A stretch of 64,000 nucleotides of DNA from Echinarachnius parma (taxonomy: Eukaryota; Echinodermata; Echinoidea; Clypeasteroida; Echinarachniidae): assembly GCA_037951105.1 (NCBI GenBank), contig JBAMJV010003383.1:1-64000 (forward strand). The letters are read 5' to 3'. Of this stretch, positions 51,241 through 64,000 are shown piece after piece (within the stretch, counting starts at the first letter, position 1; each line of letters begins with the position of its first letter). The position numbers and the translations under genes were made by a program. The notes below the pieces were generated by a model. That model saw nothing but the letters and a program-made list of their open reading frames with translations, had not been told where the DNA came from and did no database searches.

Positions 51241-52166
51241 TAAAGGGGACTGTGGTATAATATCCAATACACTGGGCCCAACAACAATTTCATAATTTTT
51301 CCAATGATCATGTCCAAAAATCCAGTCCATCAAAATTAACCAAAATGACACACCGGATTACTTACATACTCTACTCTAGACACATGTCTGTAGCCAAGCA
51401 GTTGCCCAACTGACACTGACTTAAAACTTCCATGACCACATGTCACACAATAGAACAATCGCCTATTTATGCACACACTTAGATCATCTCTACAGGAAGA
51501 AAGGAACAATCTCCCCAAGCCTGCATCAGAAACCTGGTGGACAGCATGCGTAGCAGATGCACTGACCGCTTTAAAGCAAATTGTGGACACACCCACGATT
51601 GATGTCTGTGTTTGGGTAGCTGACATTACCTTCATTTCAATTTGTTTTGACTTCCTCACCTGCCTTAAACTCTGTTGCCGAAATGTCTAGGCTGTGACAT
51701 ACTACAGACGGTTCCATATAACCGTTTGGATATTGGCATGCCATTGGAGTAGGGCTTTTAAGGTATCATGTGTGTCAATTAAGTTAATTTTGATGGACAT
51801 ATTTTCAAGATATGACCATTAGAACATATTTAAGTTTGTTTTGGGGCCCATAGAAGATGCCCACCACTTTGCAACGGGTTCTGTAATTCATACAAAAATG
51901 CAATTAATTATTATCAATTACGGAACTATTATGGTATCAGGGTTCCGTATGCGCCAAACAACAATACAATCACGGACGATGCGTTCGTCTTGGACAAAAT
52001 GGATGCAGACCCATGAATACATGTTGTATGATGGTCATGCCTTTTTCCAATTATATCTATTTTTTTGGAAACATATTCTTCTGAAATTGTCGGTGGAATT
52101 GACAACTAAAGACGTTACCTTTGCTTTTATAATAATATTGATTTTTGAGGCGATTGTGCTCTTTAA
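51241..52166. mobile_element. Probable composite TTAA-flanked repeat region
   Basis: Opens TTAAaggggactgtgg and closes gtgctcttTAA. The second half (51840-52166) resembles family G at 4961-5396 (ggaaacatatt, gacgttacctttgct-like blocks). Boundaries and unity are uncertain. Confidence 0.4.
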
Positions 52167-53439
52167 ACTTAATATGCACGTCCATATGTGTACATTTGAT
52201 TTAGGTTGATTTGTTGTAACCATTTGCCTCATATTCACTGTATAGTTAGGTCAGCCACTTGATATTATTTTACTCAGCACGTGTATGTATTAACTTTTGT
52301 CGTTCATAATTTGACATCCCACAAATGCTTACACAAGCCATTGACCTGGTGTTATTTGAATAATTATTGTCTCTCAAATACGATTAACCAATGTTTATAT
52401 TCTTACATTTAACTTCATGTATCATACGTTGAGATCATCATCGCTAACCTACACCACAATCACTATAATCCTGTATTTACTTTTGTTTATAATCTACTTG
52501 CCATGCGTGTTTACCGCAGTCTCTTATCTCGTGCTCCCCTTTTGTTCATCCTAGACTAGATAGGTTCGAGACAGACATTGTACTACCTTGGCTACACTGA
52601 TATCCAATAGTCATGATTTTGTAAGGCTTTAAGTTTTCTTCTTGCAAGCTTTTCGAAATTAAATGATCCAATACCCTGGTCAATAGCCAGGAGGTACTAT
52701 GGATGGAGTCACAACATGACAACTGCCACGAGTTTATTAAAACACATGTATATATTCTAAAGGCGAACAAACATTCTGGAGAAGTGAGGCGTTGCGGTAT
52801 ATTTCAAGTTATATCGTCGATGCCGCCAAGAGAAATCTACGACGTGCTGATTAACAGCTGAATATTTTGAAACTTCAAGATAATTCAAATAACTTTCCAT
52901 AATTTGTGACTATTATTATGTTGACTTATATTATTGGTCGACGCCTTGTCGAATGGGTATGAAGACGCATTATTATCATTACCTGCATGAAATGCGAACA
53001 TAAATCCAGATAATTATTGAACAAATATATTTGTGTGAAACAATAATTATACATGTTCCGATACTCAAGACATATCAATCTACTTGTACTTGATAGGATA
53101 TGTCGCCATAGTATAGTGCCATGCTTCCCAATACGCTAATGTTATGAGTATTTCAATTGTATGCACATTTGTGTTATTATTCGCGCACTTGTTTCAGGTT
53201 TAATTCAAATGAACGCATTCACTGCATATTTTTCGTTGGCGGCATCGAACATGTAGCAAATGATTGGTATCTATTTCATTCCAGTTTATGACAGCGCTGT
53301 GGTATAACCATCATTGTAAATAGTGTATTATCTTTAATTTCTAATGTTCCAAGCACTTGCAGTGCAGCTACTGATTTGATGAAATTGCTGTGCATACACA
53401 CAACAGAGTAATTGCAAACCGTTTTAACATTAATTTTAT
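52167..53439. other. Downstream intergenic sequence
   Basis: AT-rich; no gene or repeat recognised. Confidence 0.5.
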
Positions 53440-55331
53440 TCATATTTCCAGATATCAATAATTGAATGCTTGATATCAAGAATTGAATGCTTGATATCAA
53501 GAATTGAATGCTTGATATCAAGAATTGAATGCTTGATATCAAGAATTGAATGCTTGATATCAAGAATTGAATGCTTGATATTAATAATTCAATCTTTTGT
53601 TATTAAGAATGCATTTCTTGATATCAAGATTTCAATTTTTGATATGAAGAACGCAATGATTTTGAACGCAAGACTATTTATTTGGATATCGAGCGCAAAA
53701 GTATCGCAAGCATTCGCAATTGATTTCGAGCTCAAAAGTAATGCAACAATTCATTCTGATTTTGAGCTCAAAAGTAGTGTAAAAATAATTCTGACTTTGA
53801 ATGCAAAAATATTGGACAGATTCATTCTGAGCGGTGTCGGGAGTCGATGTATCGCGAGAATGTGTAATGCACTAATGTTGTCAGTTTGCAGTACATGGAT
53901 GTCTTGGTGATTTTCCTTGTAGAAAATATTTCGTTGATACTGTTAAGATATATGTTTCCTTACGTAATGCTGAATTAAAAATGAAGGACGTAATTTTTAC
54001 TAGTTTATTTACTTGTTATAAAACATACGAATGCATGAAATGTGGTGTATTTCAATGACTTCCGTGCACGTTGCATGAATTCTTGATATGTTTCCAAGTT
54101 ATGTTTGTACAATGCGTGTTTTGTAAGTATTTTTAGAAGTCGTTTTGCTGGAAAATGATCACATCTGACATTATCATTCTGACTGACATAATTGAAAACA
54201 TTTAACAATTAATTGTGCAGAATAAAAACGTTGACATACTATTGAACACGGGGCAATCTTTACAAGAGGTTTGCGCATCGGCCATTATCAACATACCACG
54301 AAGTGATTTCGTGATATGTTGCCGTTTTACGTGTTTGAAATACACATTTGTGTATGTTTTGTAACTAGTAATATAACTAGAAAAAATCACCTCCTTCACG
54401 TTTTATTCAGCATTAATAAATGGTCTAAATAAACATTTGTTTAAACAGTATTAAAGAAATATTTTCTACAAAGAAAATCACCAAGACATGCAATGCACTG
54501 CAAACTGGCGACATATCTCACAATGAATTTATTGTACAGAGCGTCCCAGAAAAAAACAAAACTGGATTTCATGGCAGAAATTTTCTGTCATAATGCATCA
54601 TTTCTTTGATAAGATATACATGTATGTGAAGCTCTGTTTCTCCTCTTTCATTTGATGTACAACTTATGGCACATAATTCACGCATGACTGAATTAGAACA
54701 ATGGAAATGGGTGTTACCAAAATTCCATTTGCACGCATGAAACTGCAAGTTTGGAGAGTCTTTAGGGTAGTAAACGTACTTATTTTGAACAAAAAAACAC
54801 CGCATAAGAATTAAACTTTTTATCTTTTATATGACACCTCATGATTAAAAAATTAATGATTTATGCCAGAGAACGAGTACAATGAAAAAATGCTTGATTT
54901 CAGCCCAAATGATCTAGCATGTTTCCCATGTTTTTCTCTGATCCCGATGCTTGTGTAAATTCACACATGTATCAAGTCCATTGTCATCTGCTAAGTCAGG
55001 AAAGCTGAGCGACTTCTTACTCAACTATCTACTCATTTGGGCAGAAATCAGGCATGTTTTCATTGAACTTGTTCTCTGGCATACATCGCTCATTTTTTTG
55101 CATGAGGTGTCATAATTATAAAAGATACAAATATGGATTTTTATGCAGTGTTTGTCCTTTTTCAAAATAAGGACATTTACTACCCTAAAAACTCACCCAA
55201 ACTTGCAATTTCAGCATGCAAATGGAATTTTGGCAGCACAAATTGCCATTGCTTTAATTCAGTCATACGTGAATTATGTGCCATAAGTTGTACATCAAAT
55301 GAAAGAAGAGTCACAGGGCCTTTCATTTATG

Positions 55332-55588
55332 TATAAGAAGAGCTTAGTTCCCAAAGGCGCTAAATCCACTTTCCTTACAAAATGAGTTAACGATATCAGC
55401 GCATTGATAAGCTATGTAGCTATCTATAAATCCCAATTTTAGAACGAATGACGCGATTAAAATAAAAATATGGAACGTTCAATGTTCATATTATTATAGG
55501 CACGTGTACAAAGTTGGACAAAGAAACCTGATTTTCTTCGAAATGGAAAAAGTGGATTCAGCGCCCTTTGGAATTAAGCTCTTCATAT
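55332..55588. mobile_element. MITE family A nested in the foldback
   Basis: ataagaagagcttagttccc to ggaattaagctcttcatat, with the gcgctaaatccactttcc block. It interrupts the right arm of the foldback. Confidence 0.75.
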
Positions 55589-55962
55589 CTCATCAAAGAA
55601 ATTATTCATTATGACAGAAAATTTATGCCATGAAATCCGGTTTCGTTTTATATGGGACACTGTGTATTAGTTGGATTATTGCGATACATTGACTCTCGAC
55701 ACAAATCAAGATGAATGCTTGAATTAGTTGAATTCTCTTGATACATTGACTCTTGGGACAAATCAGGATGAATTCATGAATTAGTTGAATTATCGCGATT
55801 TTCGCGATCTCGAAACTGCTCTTATACAATTGTTCATTACTTTTGCGTTGGAAATCAACTGTGAACTTTTGCATAACTTTTGAGCTCGAATTCAGATTAT
55901 TTTTTTCCAATACGTTTGCGATCAAAATCAATTGCGAATTATTGCAATACTTTTGCGCTATA

Positions 55963-56492
55963 CAGGGTGGCCCCCAAAAAACGGAACGGGGCACTTCCCA
56001 AAATATAATACCACAATGTTTATGTTCATCGGATAGGTTGTCCTTTCCAATGAAAAACGATACCAAGAACAGTAATTTTGGTCAGGTCGTTTTTGTTTAA
56101 GGACGCAGTGAGTGAGACCATGTCAGGTGCCGATTTATGTCGATTTCGACCTAGTCAATGCCAGTTTAACCGCACTCCTTGCCCGCAATACCATTCAGCG
56201 AGCATGCCCATTCTCTCGGCACACGGCTGAGTGCACACTAACAGCAGTGCGCGATGCTGAACGCTATGAACGGCGGTTCGTGCGATTCATCAAGCGCTGG
56301 CTCAATACAAATTGACAAAAAAGAGAACCTGACATGGTGTCACTCACAGCGCCCTAAAACAAAAACTACACGAACAAATTGACTGTTCTTGGTATCGTTG
56401 TTCATTTGAAAAGACACTCTATCCGATGGACATAATACATTTGTTACTATATTTTGGGAAGTGCCCCGTTCCGTTTTTTTTGGGCCACCCTG
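55963..56492. mobile_element. Tc1/mariner-like MITE with TA target duplication
   Basis: 530 bp, TA on both sides, ends cagggtggcccccaaaaaac and the inverted ttttttttgggccaccctg, extending inward to ggaacggggcacttccc. No DDE transposase frame is visible; the 67-codon frame inside is not recognisable. Confidence 0.85.
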
Positions 56493-56770
56493 TATATTCA
56501 CATGAATTATTGCAATACGTTTTCGCTCAAAATCAATTACTATTGTTTGCAATACTTTGTGGTAAAACAATACACATTTTTTGTGTCAGTTAAACATTAT
56601 GTATGGGTTTTTTTACCAATTCGTAATTCAAATTTCTTGATATCAAGTTCAAGTTCAAATTGTTATACATTCTTAAAATCAAAAGATTGAACTGTTGATA
56701 TCAGGAAATATGAATACATGTTAAACCGGCTTGCCATGCGCCCCCTAGTCTGGACGAGTGTTGTAGTTGC

Positions 56771-57486
56771 CTTTATATCCCTCATAAGATCGTTTTACCA
56801 TTGTATTTGACAAATGATAGTTTTGGACAACACGCGCAATCCCCGCGCAATCATGTGACCGGGCTGTTAGCAAAAAATTAACACTAAAAGTTCGTTACGC
56901 GTTCGTCCCATAGATCATGTGTTTAAGCAAAATGCACACGCGATCAAATTTGTGCAGTACTCTATGGCGCACACGTTCTAGTCACGTGATTGACATTACT
57001 GGTAAAAACTAACACCCTGGGAAGAAGAACGCCAAGACAGCCAATAAGCACATCCGTGGGAGCGCTAGCACGCATTCATCGCGTATGTGCGCAACTGCCA
57101 GCGCGTTGGTGCGCACTCAGTTTTGCGTCTTTGTGATTGTGTGCGCAAAATAACAATGACTTTAAGCGTATTAGATACGCCGTGGTTCTGGAGGCTCATA
57201 CTGGCTTCATTAATGTCGATTGATTTTTATATCAAAATTTACAAGCGATTTTATGAAATATTCAGAGATTATCACTTATTTTGCTATAAGCTGAACACAA
57301 TCACTGATATTGATGAGTGATATAAAACAACTAACGAATGTGCTTGATTGTGATAGGCAATCTATTACCTCGGTGGGCTCAAAATGACTATTACCCTCAG
57401 CTACGCTTCGGGTAATAATCATTTTGAGCCCACCTCGGTAATAGATTTGACTATCACAAGAAGCCCATTCGTTAGTTGTATATTCA
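56771..57486 (-). mobile_element. Inverted second copy of the 9004-9692 element
   Basis: Runs in the opposite direction with the same palindromic tip (57330-57480). The copies differ by scattered substitutions and short indels. Confidence 0.75.
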
Positions 57487-59007
57487 ATACGTTCCTTTCA
57501 AATCCCCCAAAAGCGAAGCCGTGGCCTTCCAGTTAAAGTTGCAGTAGGAGTGTACTCCACTGGCAGGTTTGGGGTTTAAAACGTTTGTTTTAGCCTGCTT
57601 TAGCTTCTATATTGTACGCTATTTTAATAAATGCAAATAACTATTGCATGGACCGGATTATTAGTAGCAGGCAAGACCAGAATCAGGCTATGTTCATTGT
57701 TTGTGTCAGGGGTGCTTCCCTGTTTGTACCCCTTTTTTGTTTAAAGCCCTTTTGGTTTTCTTTCTTCATTTTCTTAAGTACGTTTTAGTGATTTATTTTA
57801 GTTAGTAAATGTTGGTATGTTTGCTTGGAATGTAAATGAAGAGCTCAGTTCCAAAAGTCGCTAAATCCACTTTCCATATAAATTGAGTAAACGATATATC
57901 TACGTTTATAAGATATGTAGCCATCTAGGTATCCACATTTTACGACATATTACTCATTCCAAATCAAAGTATGGAAAGTTACATTTTCATATTTCCATAA
58001 TAGGCCGCACGTGTACAAAGTAGGGCAAAGAAACCTGTTTTCTTCGAAAGCTGAAATAGTGGATATTTAGTCCAGTCGTTGATTCATGGTAGCAACACTC
58101 TATCAATTAAGTATGCACATTTATGCCAACAAGTCCTCTTTGTGTATTTAATTCACTAAATATGGCTCAGAATATGCTGATTTTGTGCATTAATATTTTC
58201 TATGACTCAATTAACAGGTTTCCAACATTAAACATTGCGACAGCCAAATATTCCTGATATATTTCTTTGTTTTTGGAATGTTGTATGTATTTCTGTGTTT
58301 TTTTTATTGTTTTTTCAATGGAATAAATCATTGACGATTATCCAACAATTTGTATCCCAAATGTAATAATTGTAGTGGTAAGAATGAAAAAAAAAGACGT
58401 GTACACAAATCACAAAATTAATCAATTTTCGAGCCAACATTCACTAACAAAAGATCATTTGTCTCAGGAACGGTGTATCCGGTTGTCGCAAATTTTGTTT
58501 CAGAAGTTGCACAAGACCTCAATAAAAACAACTTGTGTAGTCGCGCGGCGATACCTGCGCGCATTGCGGAATTATCCCGCGATCATTGTGTCTGAGATAC
58601 TTGCTCGTTCTTGTGTTACGTAACTTCAAGGATGAATTCTCGCGGAAGCAGGCTCCTCTCTTGTAGTGCTAAATTTGCTAGCAATTATGTAGGTAGCGAG
58701 CTCGTCCTTGTATTTGGCTACAAGGACGAAGCTTGACTTTGTAGCAGAGTTGCGGTCGGCCTTTCCGACTGCACATGCGCAGAGGACTGATAGTTTTTTC
58801 CAACTCGAAGTCGTAGCTTTGTCCTTCGCTCAAGGTCATACTCTCAAGATAGAACAAACAACACGGCCTATAAATTGCGCGGCACGGCCGGACATCGGAT
58901 AGTTAAAAGTTCGGAGTTCAGGAGTTGATTTAAATCCATTCGGAGTAACGTTTTAGTTTTCAAGACAGTTCTGTGTTCTCCGTAGTTTACATTTGTTAGC
59001 TTACAGT
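57487..59007. other. Downstream sequence with a partial family A MITE
   Basis: 57836-58075 is a family A copy that lacks its right end. A small hairpin (tcgtccttgtatttgg facing ctacaaggacga) lies at 58706-58733. No gene recognised. Confidence 0.5.
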
Positions 59008-59551
59008 TTAAAGGGGTAGTTTAGTTTTGGTAAGGCTGAACTTTATTAACCAAACCTGGACAGTAACACTATAAACTAATGGTTATAAACTCCACCATGC
59101 TCGAAATGTATACAAAATTACAAACGACTAAGTAAAAAGCCCGTTATCATTCAAAAAGAGCCATTAAAACTCAAGAGGGCGCTTTCTTAAAAGGCATTGG
59201 TTTGAACCATTTTTCATGCAAAATTATGTATGTGATGTTTTATTGAAATAATGATTAAATAGAGAGATTATCAACAACTATTTAAAAAAAGCTTTTGAAA
59301 ATTTTTGAAAAAGTGCAAGCATTTTGTTAATTTTTTGAAAAAATCATCTAATTATTTGGGCCCCAAATAATTATAAGATCAGATATATTTATTGATATTT
59401 CAGCCGTTTCTGCGTCGATTTTGACCAAATAAAGTTTATTCTGCCATTAAAATTGCATGTTCTCTCAAATTCGACACTCAGTTTTTCATTACCTCACAAA
59501 AAAATTGTGATGTGCAGCGCCCTCTCTACCAAAACTAAACTACCCCTTTAA
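59008..59551 (+). mobile_element. TTAA-MITE family B, full-length reference copy
   Basis: 544 bp, TTAAaggggtagtttagttt to aactaaactaccccTTTAA. It appears close to the copy at 14262 and shows the uninterrupted family structure. Confidence 0.85.
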
Positions 59552-60893
59552 GTCTTCACTTTATTTAGATTTATTTGGAATTATCACTAATACCTGTCGA
59601 CATATTCATGTGTTGCATTCTTTGTTAATAAACTCAAGCCATATATTTTAAGAACTTGAATCATCAACTAGTATTCACTATATGCTTGCCTCGTTGGATT
59701 ATTGTAAGAGCTTCGCTACCATGGTCGATTGTGAATTGAACTTGTATGATTGCTGAGTGAAATGTAACTGATCTAAAGACAAACAATGCATCATCATTAT
59801 CATCATCTTCTTCATCCCCAACATTTGTCTTTACCCACATTTGTTACAATATCTCTGATTTTCTCACACAATGTACCTCACAGCAGCTGTAGAGATATTG
59901 TGGTAAGATGACATCTTGAAACACGTATTGGCACCAAAATTAGGGGGTAATTTATTTTTTGTGTTCGGTTTAGATAAATTGTAAAATAAAAAAATATTCA
60001 TGCAACACAGTTAAAACTTAAATAATTTGACAGCTCCCTTCTCTATTGCTGTTTATCACGCTGATTCAATATGAGTTATTGTATTGAGAGTGGTGGGGGG
60101 GGGGGGGGGGGGGTGCCCGCAAACTCTGTGGGCCTTTGCCATCTCCCCACCCCACCTCACCAAAGAGACCAATTGGAGGCATTATTATTCTAAATGTGAG
60201 TGCAGGTATAAGATGAAAACTATAAAAACACTGTCATTACAAAGTGAACACATTTTCGGCACACTGCCATAGCCTTTGCTACAGTGTGTACAATATTGTA
60301 CGAAGACTGGGTATTACAGTGTGATTATTGTGTATGGCATTGTTATATCATGCCATTCAGGATCCAGTTCAGAGGTTGATGAACATGGTTGGGTAGAATT
60401 TGTGTATGAGAGTTACCCCCCGCCCCCCGCCCTCTCAAAAAAAAAAAAAAAAAAAAAAACACAAACCAACAAACCAATAAACAAACACACACACAAAAAA
60501 AAAACTGAACAAACCCGTGTCTGAGTCCCACTGAATTCTTTCTCTACAATAAATCATCATACTTCACCTTGATAAACAACAATTGAGAATGGAGCGGAGC
60601 AAACTAGCTAAGTTCACACATATTGCTCTATTGAAATGTATTGATTTACCGATGCGATGCATCCTAGTTATTTCAGGCCGGGGGCAAAATTGCACCAATA
60701 AACCAAACAGGGCATGCGAAGATTAAGTGGTGTATTAATAACAAACTTAAGTGTATAATTAGAGAGTTGATATGGACAAGCCAGTCAGGGACTGGTAAAA
60801 ACACATGTTTTTCAGAATAGAGCACAACCGAAAAGCATGGATAGTTTTCATGCGTGCATTTATATGCATCATTTTTATCATAATGGCATTGTG
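59552..60893. other. Unassigned sequence with homopolymers
   Basis: G-run at 60093-60112 and A-runs around 60438-60500. The block gggggtaatttattttttgt near 59945 is repeated in similar form near 62480. No gene recognised. Confidence 0.5.
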
Positions 60894-61465
60894 TTAAAGA
60901 GATAGTTGAGTTCTGGTAAAGAGAGTACAGTTTTGGTCAAACTGAATAATAATATCCAAAACCTGCACCATTACATTACAAACTAATAGTTATATTACTC
61001 CACCATGCTAGAAAGGAATACAAAATTACAAATGACTAAGTAAAAAGCCTGTTATCATTCAAAAAGAGCCATAAACTCAAGAGGGCGCTCTCTAAACACT
61101 CATCGATTTCAACCATTTTAAATAAAATATTGTGCATGTGATGTCTTGTTGAAATAATGATTAGAGAGATAATCAACAACTATTTAAAAACCTCTTTTTT
61201 TAATTTTTGAAAAGAGGAAGCATTTAAAAAATTTCTTTAACGGTTGGTTCAAAATGATCGAATAAATGTGGGGCCCCACATTTATTAAAAATGGTTATGT
61301 TTATGGATATTTCAGCCATTTCTGAACCGATTTTGATCAAATAAAGTTTATTCTGTCATTAAAACTGTATCCTCTTTCGAATTTGACACTCAGTTTTTCA
61401 TTATCTCGCCCAAAAATTATTTTTTGTATAGCGCCCTCTCTACCAAAATTCAACTATCCCTTTAA
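60894..61465 (+). mobile_element. TTAA-MITE family B variant
   Basis: TTAAagagatagttgagttc to attcaactatcccTTTAA; closest to the copies at 31944 and 12504. Confidence 0.75.
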
Positions 61466-61769
61466 AAGGACTTAGTAACATAATATGTCCACAGGGTATT
61501 GTGTGAAAATTTCAAGTCAAATGGACATTGCATGGCCAAGTAATGAGCGAAAATGCAAAGTGATAGTCACTAACTCACTTCACTCACTTTGTACAGAGGT
61601 TTCAAAACTCCACCCAAGTTTTTATTATCTGAATACTTCGACCGTACATTGAAAAACCGAAACCTGTCCCATGATTTTATTGTTAATACGTATACAACAA
61701 GGTATGAGGGAACCGCTAGAATTAAAATTTTATGTTGAGGATTTGGACAATGTTACTAAGTCCCTTTAA
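61462..61769 (+). mobile_element. TTAA-MITE family D joined to family B
   Basis: TTAAaaggacttagtaaca to tgttactaagtcccTTTAA. It shares the TTAA at 61462-61465 with the preceding element. Confidence 0.8.
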
Positions 61770-64000
61770 CGTTTTTGTCCATTGCAATGTTTATATACGG
61801 TATACCTAATGTTTAATTGATAATTTCTCTGTACATTGTTTGCCTTGTAAATGAGTATAATCCCATAATGGGGATTGACAAAACAATACATTTACATTGA
61901 ATGTAATTATGGTACAAGAATCCTCACAGCAGGGGAGGAGGAACAGCCAATCTGAACGAACTACACCCGTTTATTGATCTAGCTTTATACAGTACAATCA
62001 AACTTATTCCCCCTTCCATCCGTAGTCAGAATGTCGACTTTGGACCCAAATATTTATATGGTAGTTAGGGGGGAAAATGTGTAAAAGTAAGAGGTTACCA
62101 TTATTCCATGGTTGAGTAAAGACACATTAAAGAGAAAATGTCATATTTTAATATTCGTAAAAGTAATATTATCATTGCAGTTTGCTGAGTATTGAGAAAT
62201 GTCAAATTGTACTGTTTTACAACTGTAATAATGCATATAACCACACTCGCATTACAACATAAAAATGGATGGAATATCAGACAGCATTGATTCACAAACC
62301 GTAATCAATGCATATGCTGTTTCACAACAATGTTGACATTTGGACATTTGGTATTTGATCTCTGCTTATTCAGCTATGAACTGACAAATATTTTCACACG
62401 GAAAGAACATAACAAGCGTAGAAATGTTGTGTTAAGATAATATCTTGAAACAATTATCGGTTATGAAATCAGAAATAGGGGTAATAACACTTATTTTTTG
62501 TGTTCGGTTTATACGAGGAGGCATGTCGAATGATTTCATCTTTTATGAACCCACAATAGCATGGGTCTATTGTGGGAAGAATTACGACTTTTGAATGGAA
62601 CCCAAATATACATAAAATCATACTTTTATTTAAAAACAAATATTACAAGAAAGAAAACTGTAGGCCTACAACCTAATAAAATTTTAATGGCGTGTTTAAA
62701 TTGTACTACAAACTGTAAGCTTTCAAATGATACCCAGTCGCTTCAGTTGTCGGCTGTGCAAAGGGGGGTTAGTAAACCGGCACAGACACGTATTGCAAAT
62801 ACATGTATACACGAGTTAGCCCCCCCCCCCCCCCCAAGTGACGTAAATAAAACAAAGAAATACATAAGGTGTGCACCCCAATAATTGTGCGTGCCCCCCT
62901 CCCCCCTCCCCAATCAATCCGACAACGGTACGCCACTCCCCCCCCCCCTCCCCCCACCCTCCTTTAGGGACCATGAAATTCGCATTTACAATGGCAGTGT
63001 CATTATCATTTTTATGAACGCGGGAATAACAACCGTCATTGTCCGTTTATTTGATCGAGAAGGGCACACTCTGCTATAGAGGAAGTAGCTGTCATTTTAT
63101 TTCAGCTGTTGTTTTGTTAAATTACTTATCATTGCTCGTGCAGTAAACCATGTTCCTTGACCAAAGAAAGGTAAGAAATGCACTTATTATCTCGCTGACA
63201 CACATTGTTAGAAACTGATAATCTTTACATAAATCTTTGCAGGTGCAATATTGCATCTTTAGGAAAAGGAGAAAGGTGCAAAGTTGCACTCTAGCAAGAT
63301 GCATGATTACTTTGTGTAACATTGTCTAATGCATTAATTCAGTACAATACCAACTGTCCTTTTTCCTAGATTTACAGCGGCCTGGCCTAGATATTCAGGC
63401 TAATGCATTAGGTAATAATTATACGTATGGTTTTCGTTTTAGTGTTACTGTCCAGGGTGAAGAACCCGACTCGAACAGACAATTTGGTCCCAATCGGGTC
63501 GGGTCGAACCGGAAAGGGGGCTAGCGCACACAGACCCGACTGTTGCCTAATCAATGGGCCCGACGGGTAATTGATCTTCATATTCATGGAATTTACAATG
63601 TCGTCTCCGGAACCACAATGTAGTGTAACCTAATCAAATGTTGGGAAGATTAAGCCTATATTAATTTCTTTATTATATTATAAACATATATACTATATAA
63701 GCAAATAAAAATGGCATCATTTCTTCATCTTGTAAAGTTACTATTACATGCACCGAAGCATTTACCATAAAGCCATTATTTGACATGATGGAGATCGATA
63801 TTAATTTCAGTAATATTCTCTATCAGTTTTTAAATTATTCTGAATAGGGGCTAGTGATTGAAATCTTACGTAAGAGGGGCGATAGGCAATTGTGCCCACC
63901 ATGTTATGAATATCTATCCATTAATCATCACGATGAAGTAAAATAAAATGTATATATCTTACAGTTTTAAGAAAATATAGGCCTACTCATCGACTTTTGA
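61770..64000. other. Unassigned sequence to window end
   Basis: C/G homopolymer patches at 62821-62835 and 62938-62957. No exon, RNA gene or named repeat recognised. Confidence 0.5.

Larger units (their letters stand above)
53440..56720. mobile_element. Large foldback element, ~3.3 kb
   Basis: Long imperfect inverted arms centre near 54955. For example, 54562-54800 (ggatttcatggcagaaattt...) is mirrored by 55120-55330 and 55589-55650. The outer shoulders hold tandem repeats: six or so 21-bp units with cttgatatcaag at 53452-53590, and aatcaattgcgaat / gcaatacttttgcgc repeats. A smaller foldback (about 53865-54525) is nested inside. Confidence 0.65.

Noticed and set aside
56112..56315. Possible transposase fragment in the Tc1-like MITE
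   Set aside because: No DDE/D motif or helix-turn-helix seen; the frame is short and unrecognised.
51241..64000. A second gene downstream
   Set aside because: No splice-consistent domain exons, RNA gene signatures or long conserved frames; only repeats and unassigned sequence.

Overview
This is animal genomic DNA, not prokaryotic. The coding signal is split into short exons with GT..AG boundaries, the introns are AT-rich and full of repeats, and the proteins are extracellular animal modules (C-type lectin, EGF, sushi, Ig, SEA, GAIN/GPS) joined to an adhesion-GPCR seven-helix core. The lectin/EGF adhesion-GPCR architecture, the sea-urchin/Notch-like EGF repeats and the TTAA-flanked MITEs suggest a marine invertebrate deuterostome (echinoderm, hemichordate or cephalochordate). 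That placement is an inference; I cannot name the species.

One gene dominates the window, on the + strand. It enters from outside on the left, and its last exon stops at 50699. In order, the exons encode: the end of a C-type lectin domain (2937-3068); a tandem array of 22 full-length 114-nt EGF exons (10456-27636), one of them without a splice acceptor, plus a short exon remnant; a sushi/CCP domain (27889-28077); two EGF domains in one exon (29252-29509); another EGF (31298-31435); an Ig-like domain with an internal 1-nt frameshift (33634-33899); a SEA domain over two exons (36622-36731, 38773-38986); a Cys-rich hormone-receptor-like region (39167-39283, 40062-40207); the GAIN domain (41290-41436, 42584-42772, 44357-44746); the GPS (45086-45223); and seven transmembrane helices (45572-45696, 48937-49220, 49983-50049, 50348-50699). 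I traced the splice phases through every exon. Every junction agrees except at the Ig exon, which is one base short. All exons upstream of SEA are phase 1-1, so they can be duplicated or skipped without changing the frame.

The EGF array is the most dynamic part. Its units are about 630-650 bp (exon plus intron), with higher-order copies: a 1,270-bp two-exon unit repeated in tandem, and a roughly 2.9-kb five-exon block present twice (23.3-26.3 kb against parts of 17.5-22.95 kb). Each EGF keeps the calcium-binding, O-glucose, O-fucose and Asx-hydroxylation consensus motifs.

The rest is introns and flanks loaded with mobile-element debris. There are several families of non-autonomous TTAA-targeting elements, often joined end to end at a shared TTAA, and other inverted-terminal-repeat MITEs. 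There are also foldback elements, among them a 331-bp near-perfect palindrome inside a 7TM intron and a ~3.3-kb foldback downstream of the gene. A probable SINE-derived module recurs in front of EGF exons, and there are microsatellites and long homopolymers. I see no second protein-coding gene, tRNA, rRNA or CRISPR array. From 51 to 64 kb I find only repeats and unassigned sequence.
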